This document shows, one piece after another, positions 48,976 to 61,229 of a stretch of 64,000 bases of DNA; within the stretch, counting starts at the first letter, position 1, and every line of letters begins with the position of its first letter. Below the pieces are notes generated by a model. It was given only the letters and a program-made list of their open reading frames with translations. It had not been told where the DNA came from and ran no database searches. A program made the translations under genes and the position numbers. Source of the DNA: Chrysomallon squamiferum (lineage: Eukaryota > Mollusca > Gastropoda > Neomphalida > Peltospiridae); the NCBI GenBank assembly GCA_012295275.1, contig CM022678.1, positions 5,738,559 to 5,802,558 on the forward strand. Reading direction: 5' to 3'.

Positions 48976-49128
48976 TCAGCTGTCAATTAAGCTGTGTTTC
49001 ATGCATTGTGTTAAATCATTGATGAATAAAGCAAATAACATTGGCCTAAGCGTTGACCCCCTCTGGCACGCCAGTATGAATTGGTGAACACTTAAATTGA
49101 GCATCGCCGATAGCAACTGCATGCGACC
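48976..49128 (-). pseudogene. Non-LTR (LINE) reverse-transcriptase fragment, frameshifted
   Basis: On the - strand, one frame (49,128 to about 49,064) reads RSHAVAIGDAQFKCSPIHTG followed by VP. A neighbouring frame (from about 49,065 to 49,009) reads RGSTLRPMLFALFINDL. Together they cover the conserved region just before the catalytic YADD box of jockey/CR1/RTE-type reverse transcriptases, whose hallmark is GVPQGSxLGPxLFxxxINDL. A one-base insertion in a G run breaks the frame, a Gly is replaced by Arg, and no YADD follows. Only about 120-150 bp survive. It is CpG-bearing relative to its flanks. Confidence 0.75.
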
Positions 49129-49224
49129 TTCAAAGGAGGGTGGGTTATTTTGTTTGTATTTTTCGAGAGGTGAATTGGAATAATTAAAGGTTAACAAAAC
49201 TGTTGAATGGATAGGAATATAGAA

Positions 49225-49402
49225 AAAACACACGCACATGCGTGCTCACACATACACACACACACACACATGCACACACACAAATATGTAAAAGTGTATG
49301 AATGTTTTTTTATATTGTTTTATTTGTTGTATTTTAGTAGTTTGCTTATCATTAGTTACAGCTAGCAATATCTCTAGTAATAATACTTTAAATAGATTTT
49401 CT

Positions 49403-49437
<35 letters not shown>

Positions 49438-49575
49438 TGCATGTATGTATGTATGAGCTTGTGCATATATATGAATATATATATATGTCCATGTGTTTGT
49501 GTATGTGTGTTTGAGCATGCTTGTTCCTACTGTGCGCATGTGTGTGTGTAAGTGTGTGTGTGTGTGTGTTTTTAT
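49225..49575. repeat. CA / TA / TATG / TG mixed arrays
   Basis: (CA)n at about 49252-49282, (TA)n at about 49407-49434, TATG units to about 49455 and TG to 49570, with unique sequence at 49,285-49,400. Confidence 0.88.
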
Positions 49576-50240
49576 TTAAATGTACATGATCATAGTCTAT
49601 GTTTGTAAATCTCTATGTATGAACACATATATTCCCAAGGGGAGGGGGAGAAAGAAAGAAAAATGAAAAAAAAAAAAAAAAAAATTGATTATTGTTATTT
49701 TCAAATCCTCAAGAGAGAACTTCAAATCATTACACAATTTACCTTCCAGATCGATGTGATGAATTTATTCCACCATGGGTTCAGCCAGAGCAGTGATCAC
49801 TGATGCTTGTCTGATAATTAATTAGAAAATTTAATGTCACGCATAACGATATCTATTTATTTTATCAAGTCACAATGACACAAACACGCAGTTGTCACTC
49901 GTTAGTAAATAATTATTATTATTTATCGCAGGGTATTTCTGAACATTTCTAATTGTTAGTTGTTATTTTATTATTATTTTATTATTATTTTATTATTATT
50001 ATTATTATTATTATTTTGAAAGTACTCCATGTTATTCTGTTTTAACAATGGCATTTTTAATCTCTGAAAAAATAAAGTGAAATAAAGTAGATTTTTGTTA
50101 CCATTGAGTTTTGACATTATATTCAGTATATTTAACTATGCTTCAATATTTTTTATTTTTTATTTTTTTAAAAGCTTCATCTTTTTATTTTAATATTATT
50201 ATTTTTTTTAAAATATTTTTCTTCTTCTTCAATTCTTTGT
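49576..50240. other. AT-rich non-coding DNA
   Basis: Poly-A at about 49667-49684, an ATT run at about 49966-50014, otherwise unique. No exon seen. Confidence 0.5.
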
Positions 50241-50244
50241 TTTA

Positions 50245-50282
50245 GGAATATTGTAGCTCAGTGGTTAGAGTGTTGGCCTTTC
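50245..50282 (+). repeat. tRNA-derived SINE 5' head
   Basis: ATTGTAGCTCAGTGGTTAGA followed by GTGTTGGCCTT is a clear tRNA 5' half with a Pol III A box. It stops after the anticodon-loop region. No T arm, B box or acceptor stem follows, so it is a truncated SINE or tRNA relic. Confidence 0.6.
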
Positions 50283-50289
50283 TTTTCCA

Positions 50290-51798
50290 GGCATATATAT
50301 AAGCATATCTTTTTTCTTTCTGTCAATTCTCTAGCCATTAGGCAATGTAGAATAACTTGTAGTTTGTAACTGAAAAATTATAGTAATTAGAATATATCTT
50401 GTTTAATTAAGTAGATATATATACTTCAGCAAATGAACAAGTCAGTATATTACTTTTTAAAGAGAATGGATTGGTAAGAATAACAGTAAGAAGAAAGTAG
50501 AAGAAAAGTAAGAACACTGGAGAAATGAAATGAAGAGACAAAAAAAATGTTGAAGTAGAAAAACAAGTATAACTTTTAAGAAGAAAAAAGGTGAAGGTAG
50601 AAAAAATGTTGAAGTCTGAAAAGAAAAGAATTTGAGTACAAAATATGGAAATACAGAGGGTGAAGTTTAAAAAAAAAAAAAAAAAAATGTAGAAGGATTT
50701 AAAAAAAAAGAAAAAAAAAAAAAAAAAAGAAAGACAACAACAACAAAAAAAAAAAAACACCCAACCAGACTTAACTAAACAACTGAATGGTTAACACAAA
50801 CTCTAAAATAGCCCTTATCTCCCCCCACCACCACCACCACCACCATCACCACCCTTGCCACAACACCAATTTTCTTAAGCAGAAAACAGTGCTAATAATA
50901 AAATTATTACGTTTTGTTTGTTTAAGGAAAACATTCTTGACTGCTCAGGCAATAAAAACATCTAATTATATTCTTTAGTGTCTTGACACATGTTTTCAGT
51001 TTCCGCTTTTTAACCTACACCAGTGAGTCAGGGAAAGGAGGAAAGTAAGACAGAATACTCTTTAAGATTTTTTTTTGCTTGCTTGCAGTTGGGGTAGGAG
51101 TGCACACATGTTTTTATTTAACTTGGAAAGAGCTGCATATAATGTGTATCTGAGAAAACAGTTGTGATACTTATTGCTAATTTATTTGGTGTATCAAATT
51201 TCATAACACACACACACACACACACATATATCTATCTACATACATACTTGGATATGGTTAGATGTATGAGTGTGTGTGTGTGTGTGGTAAAAGTGCGCAC
51301 AGACTTACATTCATACGTTTATATAAACACACTTAAAAACAGACAAATGAAGATACATACATATACACGTATACACATGCATATGTATACTCACAAAAAA
51401 AAACCAGACAGACAGACAGACAAACACACACACATTCACACACAAATGCAAAAATTATGTTATGTTTAATCCCTAGTTCATGTTACCTCAGAAACATGTT
51501 TTTATGATTTATTCATAACTCAGTGTAGCATTCATTATGGAATGAAGCCAGTGGTATTTTATTTATTTAACTTACTAATGACATTAGTAACATGATTTAT
51601 TAGTGCTTTCATGAAAATGAATAATACGTAAACAGAAATAAAATATAAAATAAAATAAATAAGTTAATAATAACATTAATGTTGTTGGGTAGGCCAAAAC
51701 AGAATATCTAATTTAGATTATAACCTAATGAAAATATTGCTAGAGATCTGTTTGCGGTATGAAGTGTTTTAAACTCTGTGTGTATTTATTTATTTATT

Positions 51799-51881
<83 letters not shown>

Positions 51882-52800
51882 TTAGTTGTTTTCTTCTTTT
51901 TTTTACGGGGGTAGTTTTTTTTTTTCCACTGGGTAATAATAAAAAATAGTAAATAAATAAATAAAAATACACAGATATCTTAATTTTTCACTGGACAGCA
52001 ACATACAGAAAGTAATATGCTTGTAAAACTGATAGTCTTTCTCGAGTTCTGTTTAACATTCCAAGCAAGAAGTGAAAACCTGATAAAATACTATTACCTC
52101 TGTCTGCCTCACAGTGTAGAGGAATAAAATCAAATTCCTTTCTGCTGAATAATCACTGCAAGTGCAATATGAAGTGTTCAAAAAGTGGGATTTCCCATCT
52201 GACCCATTCCACACACACACACACACCCAGACAGACAGAGAGACAGACAGACAGACAAGAGTCAGTCATAGAATCTAAAAATAGAAATTTTTTAAATTTA
52301 TAAATAGTTTTAGAAAATTGGCTTGGTTTTAGTTCCTTAATTCTCATCTGATATCTTGGTAGGTGAGATCAGAGATTTTGTTGTGTTTATGGCTGTATTA
52401 ATATACTGGGAAAAAGATTTTGGTCAGTTTAGAAAGATTGATTTAAAAAAAACTTGTGTTTCTCACAAAATGTTATATGTATGTATGTATGTATGTATGT
52501 AGAAATGCACACAGATACACACATATGGCCCAGTATATTATACGAAAAGCAAAATTTCTTATCTCACTTGGATTGTTGATACTCTGAAGACCTGATAGGG
52601 GCATTCTTCAAGGATCAATCTTGTTATCTGTCTCTCTGTTTTCAAGTATGTGCAACAATAATGCATTGCCTAATGTGAGAAAAGCAGAAATTTGTTATCT
52701 TTATTGCCTTGTTAACAGATAACAGTCTTCTGATGTTGGGCAATACATATTTAGTGGCTCTTATCCTCAAAGGGTTGTTCATTCTTTTGTCACTGTCTTG
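50290..52800. other. CpG-poor DNA with low-complexity patches
   Basis: A-rich purine tract (50,460-50,760), CCA/CAC run (50,824-50,850), CA and CATA patches (51,205-51,450), (TTTA)n then (ATT)n (51,784-51,880) and TGTA units (52,476-52,500). No exon recognised. Confidence 0.5.
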
Positions 52801-53400
52801 TTTAACCCATTAACGACAGACTTGGGGTGATCTTTTGACATCTGGCTACTTAAGTAAGAACAACAGTACATTGCCCTGATCAGACAGCAGAAAGTATGTT
52901 AACACATTGGCATGAGACATCAGAAGAGGATTTTTTTGACCTCTGGTCTAGTTCTGTAAAAGCAACAATAAACAGAAAATATAATATCTATGGTGATGTT
53001 AACCAACTGACAACAGTCCTAGGTGTTCTGATAGGAGTGAGTGAACCATTGAAATTCGGCTTCTGAAGTAAAAGCAAAAAAAATAAATTGGCCAGTATCG
53101 GGCAGGAGGAGAAACTATAATCTCCATTGCTGTGGTAAAACATTAACAAACAGACATAGGTGTGTTGTGAAGAGTGATCTTTCGACATCTGGCATCTTAA
53201 GTAAAAGCAGCAATAAATTGCAGAATATCAGAAAGAAATCACTATGGTCTGTGTTAGCACATTAACAAACAGACCTAGGTGTGTGTTGTGAGGAGTGGTC
53301 TTTTTTTTTTTTTTTTGACATCTGGCTTCTTAAGTAAGAACAATAGTACAGTGTCCTGTAATCATCAGACAACAGAAACTGTGATCTCTGTGCGCTGCGG
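52800..53400. repeat. Degenerate ~100-133 bp tandem repeat, 5 copies
   Basis: The landmark GACATCTGGCTTCTTAAGTA recurs at about 52838, 52939 (degenerate), 53053 (degenerate), 53185 and 53318, with AACAAACAGACCTAGGTGTG and AGCAATAAATTGCAGAATAT phrases in register. The spacing grows from 101 to 133 bp, partly through a poly-T insertion in the last copy. Confidence 0.82.
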
Positions 53401-54297
53401 TTCCTAAAAGGTTATCACTAGTTAACGTTTTCTCACTCTGTCATTGTGAGCAACTATGTTGATACCTAATGTTTTTACAGTTCGCTCTGTCTTTTCCAGA
53501 TCTTCTCGTCCCGCAGATTAGAAAATTGCAGATATGTAGACTCTGTGAATGTGCTGGTGTGATTTGTTCCAGTGTCTGGGTTGAATAATGTATTGGTTAT
53601 CGCTCAAAAGGTTAACATATTGACAGCTGATACAGATATTTTTTTGGTGGGGTGCTGATTTTGTGAACTTCAGCTTCTCGGGATAAGCGATTTAGAATAG
53701 AGACTGCTTACTCTTAAAAAGGTCAATGTACTGAAAACTATGAACACTCTTATGACCTGCCTATCCTCAGAAAAGTGATTTAGAAAAGTTAAATAAAATA
53801 AAAGAAGTATCTGTGTTAGTTTGATGTTTAAGGAAGGTTACGGAAATGATGAAAGAAGTGTTTTTGTTGTGGTTTTTTTTTTTAACGAAGCTCTCAACAC
53901 ATTTTTCACTATGTCATTCATACGCTAGCATTTACACTCATTCTTTAAAACACACTTCCCTGTTGTTGTTTTTTCTTGTGAAACAAACACAGATAAAAAA
54001 AAAATTAACACCCTCTTTTCAAGAAATTTTTCGGTGAAATCTAAATTAAGACAAAAGTTATTTATTGTTTTGCGAAGCTAGCGATAAAACTTTTCAAGCA
54101 CCTTTCTCAATGAAATATTTATTGTATTTGCGAACCCGGGAATATAACTCGCTGACTCCACCTTTTCAAGCTGATTTCATCTGGCAACGCTATATAGTAT
54201 GAAATAGATGTTTGTTGTTTTTCAAACCATGGGGTTCCAGTTTCCAAGACATCTCTTGTTAAAGTTTGCAAGTATAATCTTAACTAGTAATCTAGTG

Positions 54298-54300
<3 letters not shown>
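53401..54300. other. Unique DNA with modest CpG
   Basis: 53,400-53,700 and 54,070-54,200 hold more CpG than the flanks. A candidate exon (acceptor TCTGTCTTTTCCAG ending at 53,500, weak donor CTG/GTGTGA near 53,561) is not convincing. Confidence 0.35.

Positions 54301-54335
<35 letters not shown>
54301..54335. repeat. Poly-T tract, ~35 nt
   Basis: One of the longest T runs in the window, on the + strand. Confidence 0.96.
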
Positions 54336-54339
<4 letters not shown>

Positions 54340-55179
54340 GACTGGTTATCCAGTACTCATACTTGTTTCATCAAAGACTGACTCAGTGACGTGAATATAA
54401 GCCTAGTATTACAATTGACTGTGTGTACTTTGTTTTTTTAAGGATAATGTTGGATTATTAATTTTTTTATGTACTAAATATATGATTACTTAACTTCATC
54501 TGTGCTGTTTGTTTTATGAGGTGATATGTCTTCAAAGAATTTATTTGAACGAAAAGAAAAAAAAAAAAACCCTGAAAGATCAACAAAATATAAGCATGTT
54601 TAAACTTTCTCTATCTTTTGTGTGTCTGTCTCTCTGTCTGTCTGTGTGTGTGTGCATGTGTGTCTAAATGAAAAATTTGCTGTATATATATATATAAACA
54701 TGGCGAGTGGGAGAGAGAATGGAGCCAAATGGTTTAATAATAACTGTACAGTATATGTTTCTAAGATAAATATAAAAAGCAAATAACATCATATATTGTT
54801 ATAGATTATTTGAGGTTAGATGCAGCTATAAATTAAATTAAAAGCTATTTTTGATTAAAAAAAATTCTGTAATGACATCACATATAGTTATATGAATATA
54901 TCATTTTAGCCCATGTAATTAAGTTAAAGAAGCAAAAATGAATTAATCAATGACAAATATGATCATACTTGCTCTGAAATTACAAAAAAAAAGTCTGTTA
55001 GATTGTTTGCTTGTGCCAAATACTCTACAAAATTATTGTACTATATTTCTGAATGTACATCAATTGAAACTAGATTAATTGTGATTTCACACTTAAACAC
55101 ATTTGTGGGGTATTTTTTATGATGTAAAAACAAATGCATTTGAACAGATTTTTGCCTTAAATGCTTTTTTTTATATTAT

Positions 55180-55180
<1 letters not shown>
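54336..55180. other. CpG-poor AT-rich DNA
   Basis: Unique AT-rich sequence. No exon seen. Confidence 0.5.

Positions 55181-55230
<50 letters not shown>
55181..55230. repeat. (GA)n microsatellite, ~25 units
   Basis: One of only a few long GA/CT arrays in the right two-thirds of the window. Confidence 0.97.
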
Positions 55231-55234
<4 letters not shown>

Positions 55235-55489
55235 TTCTGATATCATTCACCCTCTACAAAGCAAACCAAAAAAAATAAATAAACAGAAGAAAAAAACAAA
55301 ACAACTAACTAACTAATGATAAAAACCGATTTAAGGAGGAAAGCTTGGTTGGGGCTTTTTTGGGGGGTGTTGTGTTTATTTGTTTTGTTTTTTTAATTGT
55401 TTTTGTTGTTTTTAGTGGTGGTGGTGGTACGTATTTTGTTGCTGTTGATTTTTTAACTGCAAAATATTTTTTTTTTCTCCATTTTGCTA

Positions 55490-56190
55490 AAATAGGGGAA
55501 AACTTACTATGCACAGAGCTGCCTTTTTTTGTTTTTCATTTGGGGCTGTTTTAAACATCTCTTTCTTAAAGTGGAAAGTCTTGAAAGGAACTGTTCTTTT
55601 TCCAGTTTTAAAATCTTTTACATATTTTTTAATTTCTTTAAATAGGGATATTGTAGCATTTTCAGTTAGCAGGCAAATAAAAAAATGTTCATGTTTTTTT
55701 CAGGTAAAGGAGGGGAATACCTTATAGTTCCAAGGAATCTTTTTACATATACTTTCCTATATAGAGGAAAAATTACCACATAGTGAGATCTTCTTTTTCA
55801 AATGGCAGCAAGGAATCTTTTTTTTTATACACTGTCCTGTAAAGTGAATTGCTCTTTTTCATATCAAGGATTTTATATGCACGCATGCACATTCACACAA
55901 TATTTGTAAACACGAAGGTTTTCTTTTCAGTGAGCTGTTCTTTTCTGAATAGCAGCAAGATCTCTTTTCTGTATTTTTTCCTATAAAGATGAAAGTTCAC
56001 CAAGCAATTACTGGTTCTTTATAAAATGTAGTTTCAAGGGTTATTTTTATATTTTCAAATGAAGGGGATTATTTTCAAATGAATGGGAAATCTTAACATC
56101 CGGTGGTCTGTTTTTATTCTATTTTTTTCATCTGATCAGCAAGAATTCTTTTACATACATATTCCTATCAACCAAAAAAAAAAAAAAAAT
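55490..56190. repeat. Highly degenerate tandem repeat, T-rich
   Basis: Phrases such as AGCAAGGAATCTTTTT, TTTCCTATAAAG and GTGAATTGCTCTTTTTCA recur irregularly every 80-110 bp. The register is hard to fix by eye. Confidence 0.5.
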
Positions 56191-56559
56191 GCGTTCTGTG
56201 CAATAAGTTGCTATTTTGTTCAAGTAATGAAGACAAATGAGCTACAATAAAAATAAAAAAAACACATAAAAAGAAATGTGTTTTAAAATACACACAAAAT
56301 AACCAAAAGAAAATACTACTAATAACGTTGGAAACATTAAATGAAACAGAAATCTAAATCTAAAACTGCTGCAGTAATCTGCACAAAGACTGACATATGC
56401 TATTTTCTTTTACAACTAGTGTTAGCTGTGTTTATACCTGTCCCAGCTGTCACTCTTCCACAGCTGTTTTTCAGACACTTTGCTTGTAACCTAACACAGT
56501 GTGTTTCAGCAAGTAATATTAATGTTTTCATATCGATCCATTTGGTGTTTTGTGTTTAC

Positions 56560-56939
56560 GTTTTTTTAAACATACTGTTGTCTGGTTCTTTTCGAAATCC
56601 AGGTACCGTTTTGTTTTGTTTTTTGTTTTTTTTAGATTTTTAAACATATTGTTGTCAGATCCGTTTCCAGATCCATCTTGTTCCAGATTTTATTATTATT
56701 ATTTTTGTTTCTTTTAAATGCATTGTTGTCAAATCTGTTTAAAAATTCATCTCATTCTAAGTTTTTTTTTTTTTTTTTTTTTTTTTTTTGTTAAAATGTA
56801 TTGTTGTTAGATCCATTTGAAAATCCATCTCACTCCAGGTTTTGTTTTTCTTATTTTTATTTTTTAATTTTTTTAAAATATTGTTCTTAGATCCATTTCA
56901 AAATGAATCTCAGGACTTTTATTATTATTATTATTATTA

Positions 56940-56972
<33 letters not shown>

Positions 56973-57005
56973 TTTTTAAATCATATTGTTGTTTGGTTAT
57001 AATAT
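56560..57005. repeat. ~74-80 bp tandem repeat, ~5 copies
   Basis: The landmark AAACATATTGTTGTCAGATCCGTTT recurs at about 56574, 56648, 56722, 56800 and 56880, with a last half copy near 56984, followed by CCATCTCATTCCAGGTTTT. Poly-T (56762-56789) and an ATT run (56917-56972) expanded inside copies. Confidence 0.8.
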
Positions 57006-57108
57006 TTTAAGCAAGGTGGTTTTCATGATTGCAGTGGATGTTTTCAAAATTTGGAGATGTAACAGTTTAATATTTTGGTGTATTTCACAAAAAAATTTTT
57101 TTAATTTA

Positions 57109-57111
<3 letters not shown>

Positions 57112-57165
<54 letters not shown>

Positions 57166-57168
57166 TAT
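57112..57168. repeat. (ATT)n array
   Basis: About 18 ATT units. Confidence 0.95.
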
Positions 57169-58099
57169 TATTGTTGGTTTGTTTTTGTTCTTTTTGTCAG
57201 TTTTCTGCAGGTTTTTTATTATTTTTTTTTTTTATTAGTTTTTGTTTTGTTGGTTTATGAGCAGTTTTTTTTTTTCTTGTTTTTATTTTTTTCCTGGTTC
57301 TGTATAGTTCTCTAGTTTTTCTTGTCTTTTAAAATAATAAATAAACAAATAAAAAAAAAAAAAAAAAAAAAAAAAACAGAAATGACAATAATATGGAATA
57401 TTTATTGCTGATTTTTATTTTTATTTCTATAATTTCTGCAGTTCAGATTATGTAAATATCTGCAGACCACCTTAAAATGTTAATTTTTTATTTTAATTTT
57501 ATTTTGATTAGTTTTTAATTTTTATTACAAAAAAAAAAAGAAGAAACTTTAATCTTTATTCAGCAGCTTTATCAAAATGGCAGAATAATGTGCATTTTAA
57601 CCCAGCATATAAACATTTTTTAATTATAAAGTTTGAATTTATATATATATATAAAAAAAATCTGTCTGTTAATAGAAATATACTCAGTCAACTTTATTTA
57701 TGCCTATGTATTATTTAGATAGTTAGGAAATAATTTTATTAAGAGACATGTCAAAACAAAAGTTAGTATCTTTTTTTTTTAAATTGTTACAAAATTTTTT
57801 TTACCTTCTGAAATAAACATGGTGAACTGCTTGATAGGTTGGCAAAGCAATTTAAAATTTATTTTAAAAATACGAACAGTGATTTTTGCAAATATCTTTG
57901 AAAACTTCTGTATAATGGATTAGTTTGTGTGAGTGTGTTTCTATACTTATATGTATGTGAAACAAAATATTTATTTTTGTTTTTAGTTTTTTTTTTTTTT
58001 TTTGTTTTGTTTTGTTTATTTTTTTCGATTTATCCAATTTTATCATCATCATCATCATCATTATAATTATTTTTATATTTTTGTTTTGATATATATATT

Positions 58100-58137
<38 letters not shown>

Positions 58138-58585
58138 AAATATAAAACCATAATACTAATAATAAACAACCTTGTTAATATAAACATTTATGAAACTTTT
58201 TTATAATTTTCTTATTTTGCTGTGTTTATATATCATGCAAAATGTTCAGTTTTTGCCAGTAACACTTATTTTTTTTTTTTATCAAATGTTTCCATCTTTC
58301 AAATAAATGTGTGATGTGTTTTTGACATTAAAATGTTTAGACATCCTTTTTTTTTTCAAGTTGTTCACACAAATAGTTTTACCAGTAAAATTAATAAATA
58401 CTTTTTCCCTCCCTTCATTTTATATGTTGTCAATTTGTGCCAATTATTCAACAATTTTTCTTAATTATCATGTGATATATTAGTGCTATTAAAATTTCTT
58501 TTTGTCTACTTACTGGTTTTATTTTATTTTCTTCTTCTTATTATTTTATCTAATCTTCTTTCCTTCCATGAGATAACTTAGGCCA

Positions 58586-58616
<31 letters not shown>

Positions 58617-58965
58617 TAATTTTTTTAAATATTATTTTATCTACAATTCCCATCTATCATTTAATTGTGGTATATTTTTGGTAATAAAATTTCTTTTTTT
58701 AACTATTTTATCAAATTTTCTTTACATCTGTAATAACTTATCAGTTTTGTCAATCATTTTATCTGTTTTTTACCCCACCTGGCAAGTAACTGTGATAAAT
58801 CTAATTTATCTGATTTTTTTTTTTTTCTTCCAATATAAATCTGATCAGTTTTTGCTAATATGTTCTTTTAAATTTGTTTTATATATATATATATATATTT
58901 ATTTTATTTTTAATGTTTTTTATATTTTATTTTTTCTGTCTTTCTTTCATTTCATTTCATTTTTT
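57169..58965. other. CpG-poor, strongly T-rich DNA
   Basis: T-rich low complexity with poly-A (57350-57376), (TA)n at about 58109-58135 and 58586-58611, and loosely repeated phrases (ATTTTATCTAATTTTCTTT, GATAACTTA) between 58,500 and 58,870. No exon seen. Confidence 0.5.
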
Positions 58966-58987
58966 ATTATTTATTATTATTATTATG

Positions 58988-59043
<56 letters not shown>

Positions 59044-59045
59044 TC
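58966..59045. repeat. (ATT)n array
   Basis: About 24 ATT units with one GATT, followed by T-rich sequence to 59,122. Confidence 0.95.
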
Positions 59046-59519
59046 TTTTAAATTTAAATTTCTATCTTTTTTTTTTCTTCTTTTCTTCTTCTTTTTTTTT
59101 TATTTATTTTTTTTTTTTTTTTTCTATCCATCATATAACTTAGGTCAGTATTTATGCAGCGGCCAAAAAATATTTTTTACTCTAGTAGTCTGTCCATCAC
59201 AGAGATAAATTTAATTGAAGCTGGTAAGGATGACATCATTCAAACCATTTACTGAATAAACCCTTCCATAGTTTTGATATGTAAATAAGAAGTGTCTGGT
59301 GCATGCTGTATTTGTTTTCTCTCTCGCTTACAAGTATATTCAATTTGAAGTGACTCTAAAGATGACAGCTTTTCAGTTGTTTTAACAATAAACAGTTTCA
59401 CAGTCTGTGTACATATTTACATACACACTTATTTACATATTTGTATATATATAACATTTGTTTGAATGAATGCATAGAAGTATACATACATGCATGCATA
59501 TATACATAAATATACAGTT

Positions 59520-59565
59520 ACATATACATACATACATACATACATACATACATACATAGATACAT

Positions 59566-59612
<47 letters not shown>
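59520..59612. repeat. (ATAC)n-(AT)n array without CpG variants
   Basis: CATA units followed by an AT run. Unlike the array at 13.2-13.45 kb it contains no CGTA units. Confidence 0.95.
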
Positions 59613-59617
<5 letters not shown>

Positions 59618-59953
59618 CTTTCATTTTTAATAAATCAATGATCTGAAAATTCTGCCAACATTCATTAATTTCTTTATTCATACGTGTTAATTTTCTATTC
59701 TTATTTTGCCTGTGAATATTTGTTTTACTTCAGTCCTACTTTAATGATTAAACAATCACAAACACACACATACAGACACACACACACACACACACACATT
59801 CTCACACCTGCTCATTCATTCATTCATAAAGTCATCTTTTTTTTCATCATACATTTACTTCATTCTGACAATAAGAATTCCTTCATTCCTTCCTTCCTAC
59901 ATTCATTCATTCTTCTTCATATCCCATTCCATCTTTTCATTCTAAAATACATA

Positions 59954-59984
<31 letters not shown>

Positions 59985-60000
59985 CTAATTACTACACTGA
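59613..60000. other. AT-rich DNA with CA, ATTC and AT patches
   Basis: (CA)n at about 59760-59800, ATTC-type units at 59,812-59,920 and (AT)n then poly-T at about 59949-59985. Confidence 0.6.
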
Positions 60001-60009
60001 AATTAATCT

Positions 60010-60312
60010 TTATCGAATCGTGTTCCTGTTTCCCTCATAAACACCGGAACACCTCACATTTAGCCCTGCCTACCTTTTTGCCTCAGCATCGCCGATGTTA
60101 TCAGCGTCTACATTAACACTGGCGTACATCACCTTGTGTCTGTTTAGATGGGTTAATCTGTGCTCGAGGCTGGACAGATAGCATCAAAGAGTTCATTAAA
60201 GGGAGGTAACATGTTCCTTGTTAGCATCTGTCATGTTCGGTAAACAGTGACATTGGCGTAGAGTTCTGTCAGAGAATGAGTGATAAACAGATTGTGTGGC
60301 GATGGAAGTAAA
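60010..60312. promoter_or_regulatory. CpG-retaining island in the CpG-poor domain
   Basis: About eleven CpGs in 300 bp of complex sequence between low-complexity flanks. It includes the acceptor-like CCTTTTTGCCTCAG (ending about 60,086) and the donor-like AAAGGGAG/GTAACA (about 60,204/60,205). Frame 3 between them is open for about 29 codons and then stops. It is either a regulatory element or a weak exon candidate. Confidence 0.3.
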
Positions 60313-60356
60313 TTCTTGTTTTTTTTTCTTCTGTTTTTTTCTTCTAGATTTAGATT

Positions 60357-60388
<32 letters not shown>

Positions 60389-61229
60389 GGAACAAAACTT
60401 GATGAATCCTGATAGTGTTAAAAGTTGAAGGAGAAAGTTGTTTTTATTTCTTTCTTTTTGGATAAAATAAGAATGTTTTTGCTCACTCACACATGCACGC
60501 ACATACACAGACATAAACACACACAAACAAACAAACACATCCCTAAACACATGAAAATCCCCACTCACATGCATCACAGTAAAAAGGAAAAAAAAAAAGA
60601 AAAGAAGAAGAAGAAAATACATTCATATTTGTTAATAGACACACTGTTGATGTTGGTAAATAATTTGACTGAATATTTGTGATTTATAAAAACTAAATGT
60701 TCGCAGTTACTCCTTGTGCATGGTTATAAAAGCTAAATAAATAAAAAATAAATATTCTTCTTTTTATATCACAGAAGCTGCTAAAAACACATGTGGGTTC
60801 TTTCTGGATGTACATGATGTTTTGTTAATGCTACACGTAAATTAATAATTTACCAAAATTCCCTTGTCAGATATTTGACTAGAATTAAAACTGGTCTGTT
60901 GAAAACAGAATTACATTTCTTCAAAATGTCAAACATATAATCCATGCAAATTTTCTTTTGTATTATATAAATCTTTTGTATTTTTCACGGTCATCTAGTC
61001 ATGAATTTATTATCAGTGTAAGTTACAGTTTTGTTAACTTGAATTAAAAATTTAGTATGTTAGAACAATACAGGTATTGTTTATGATGTCACTGAATATT
61101 AAAATTCTGTTTACTGGTTGGAATATAAGGTGACTTTGTGGTTCTAAAGCATGTATTTTTAAGTAAAATGTATATGCATCATATTGCACAATATGTATTG
61201 GCATTTTTTTATTTAATATAGAAAAAAGT
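60313..61229. other. CpG-poor DNA with GT and CA patches
   Basis: (GT)n at about 60357-60383, CA-rich sequence at 60,487-60,540, otherwise AT-rich and unique. No exon seen. Confidence 0.5.

Noticed and set aside
50245-50320. Functional tRNA gene
   Set aside because: Only the 5' half is present. No T arm or acceptor 3' side follows.
53501-53561. Exon with acceptor TCTGTCTTTTCCAG
   Set aside because: The donor (CTG/GTGTGA) is poor and the frames are short. The upstream sequence is decaying tandem repeat.
58678-59208. 176-codon + strand frame resembling a membrane protein
   Set aside because: Hydrophobicity comes from T-rich sequence and an ATT array.
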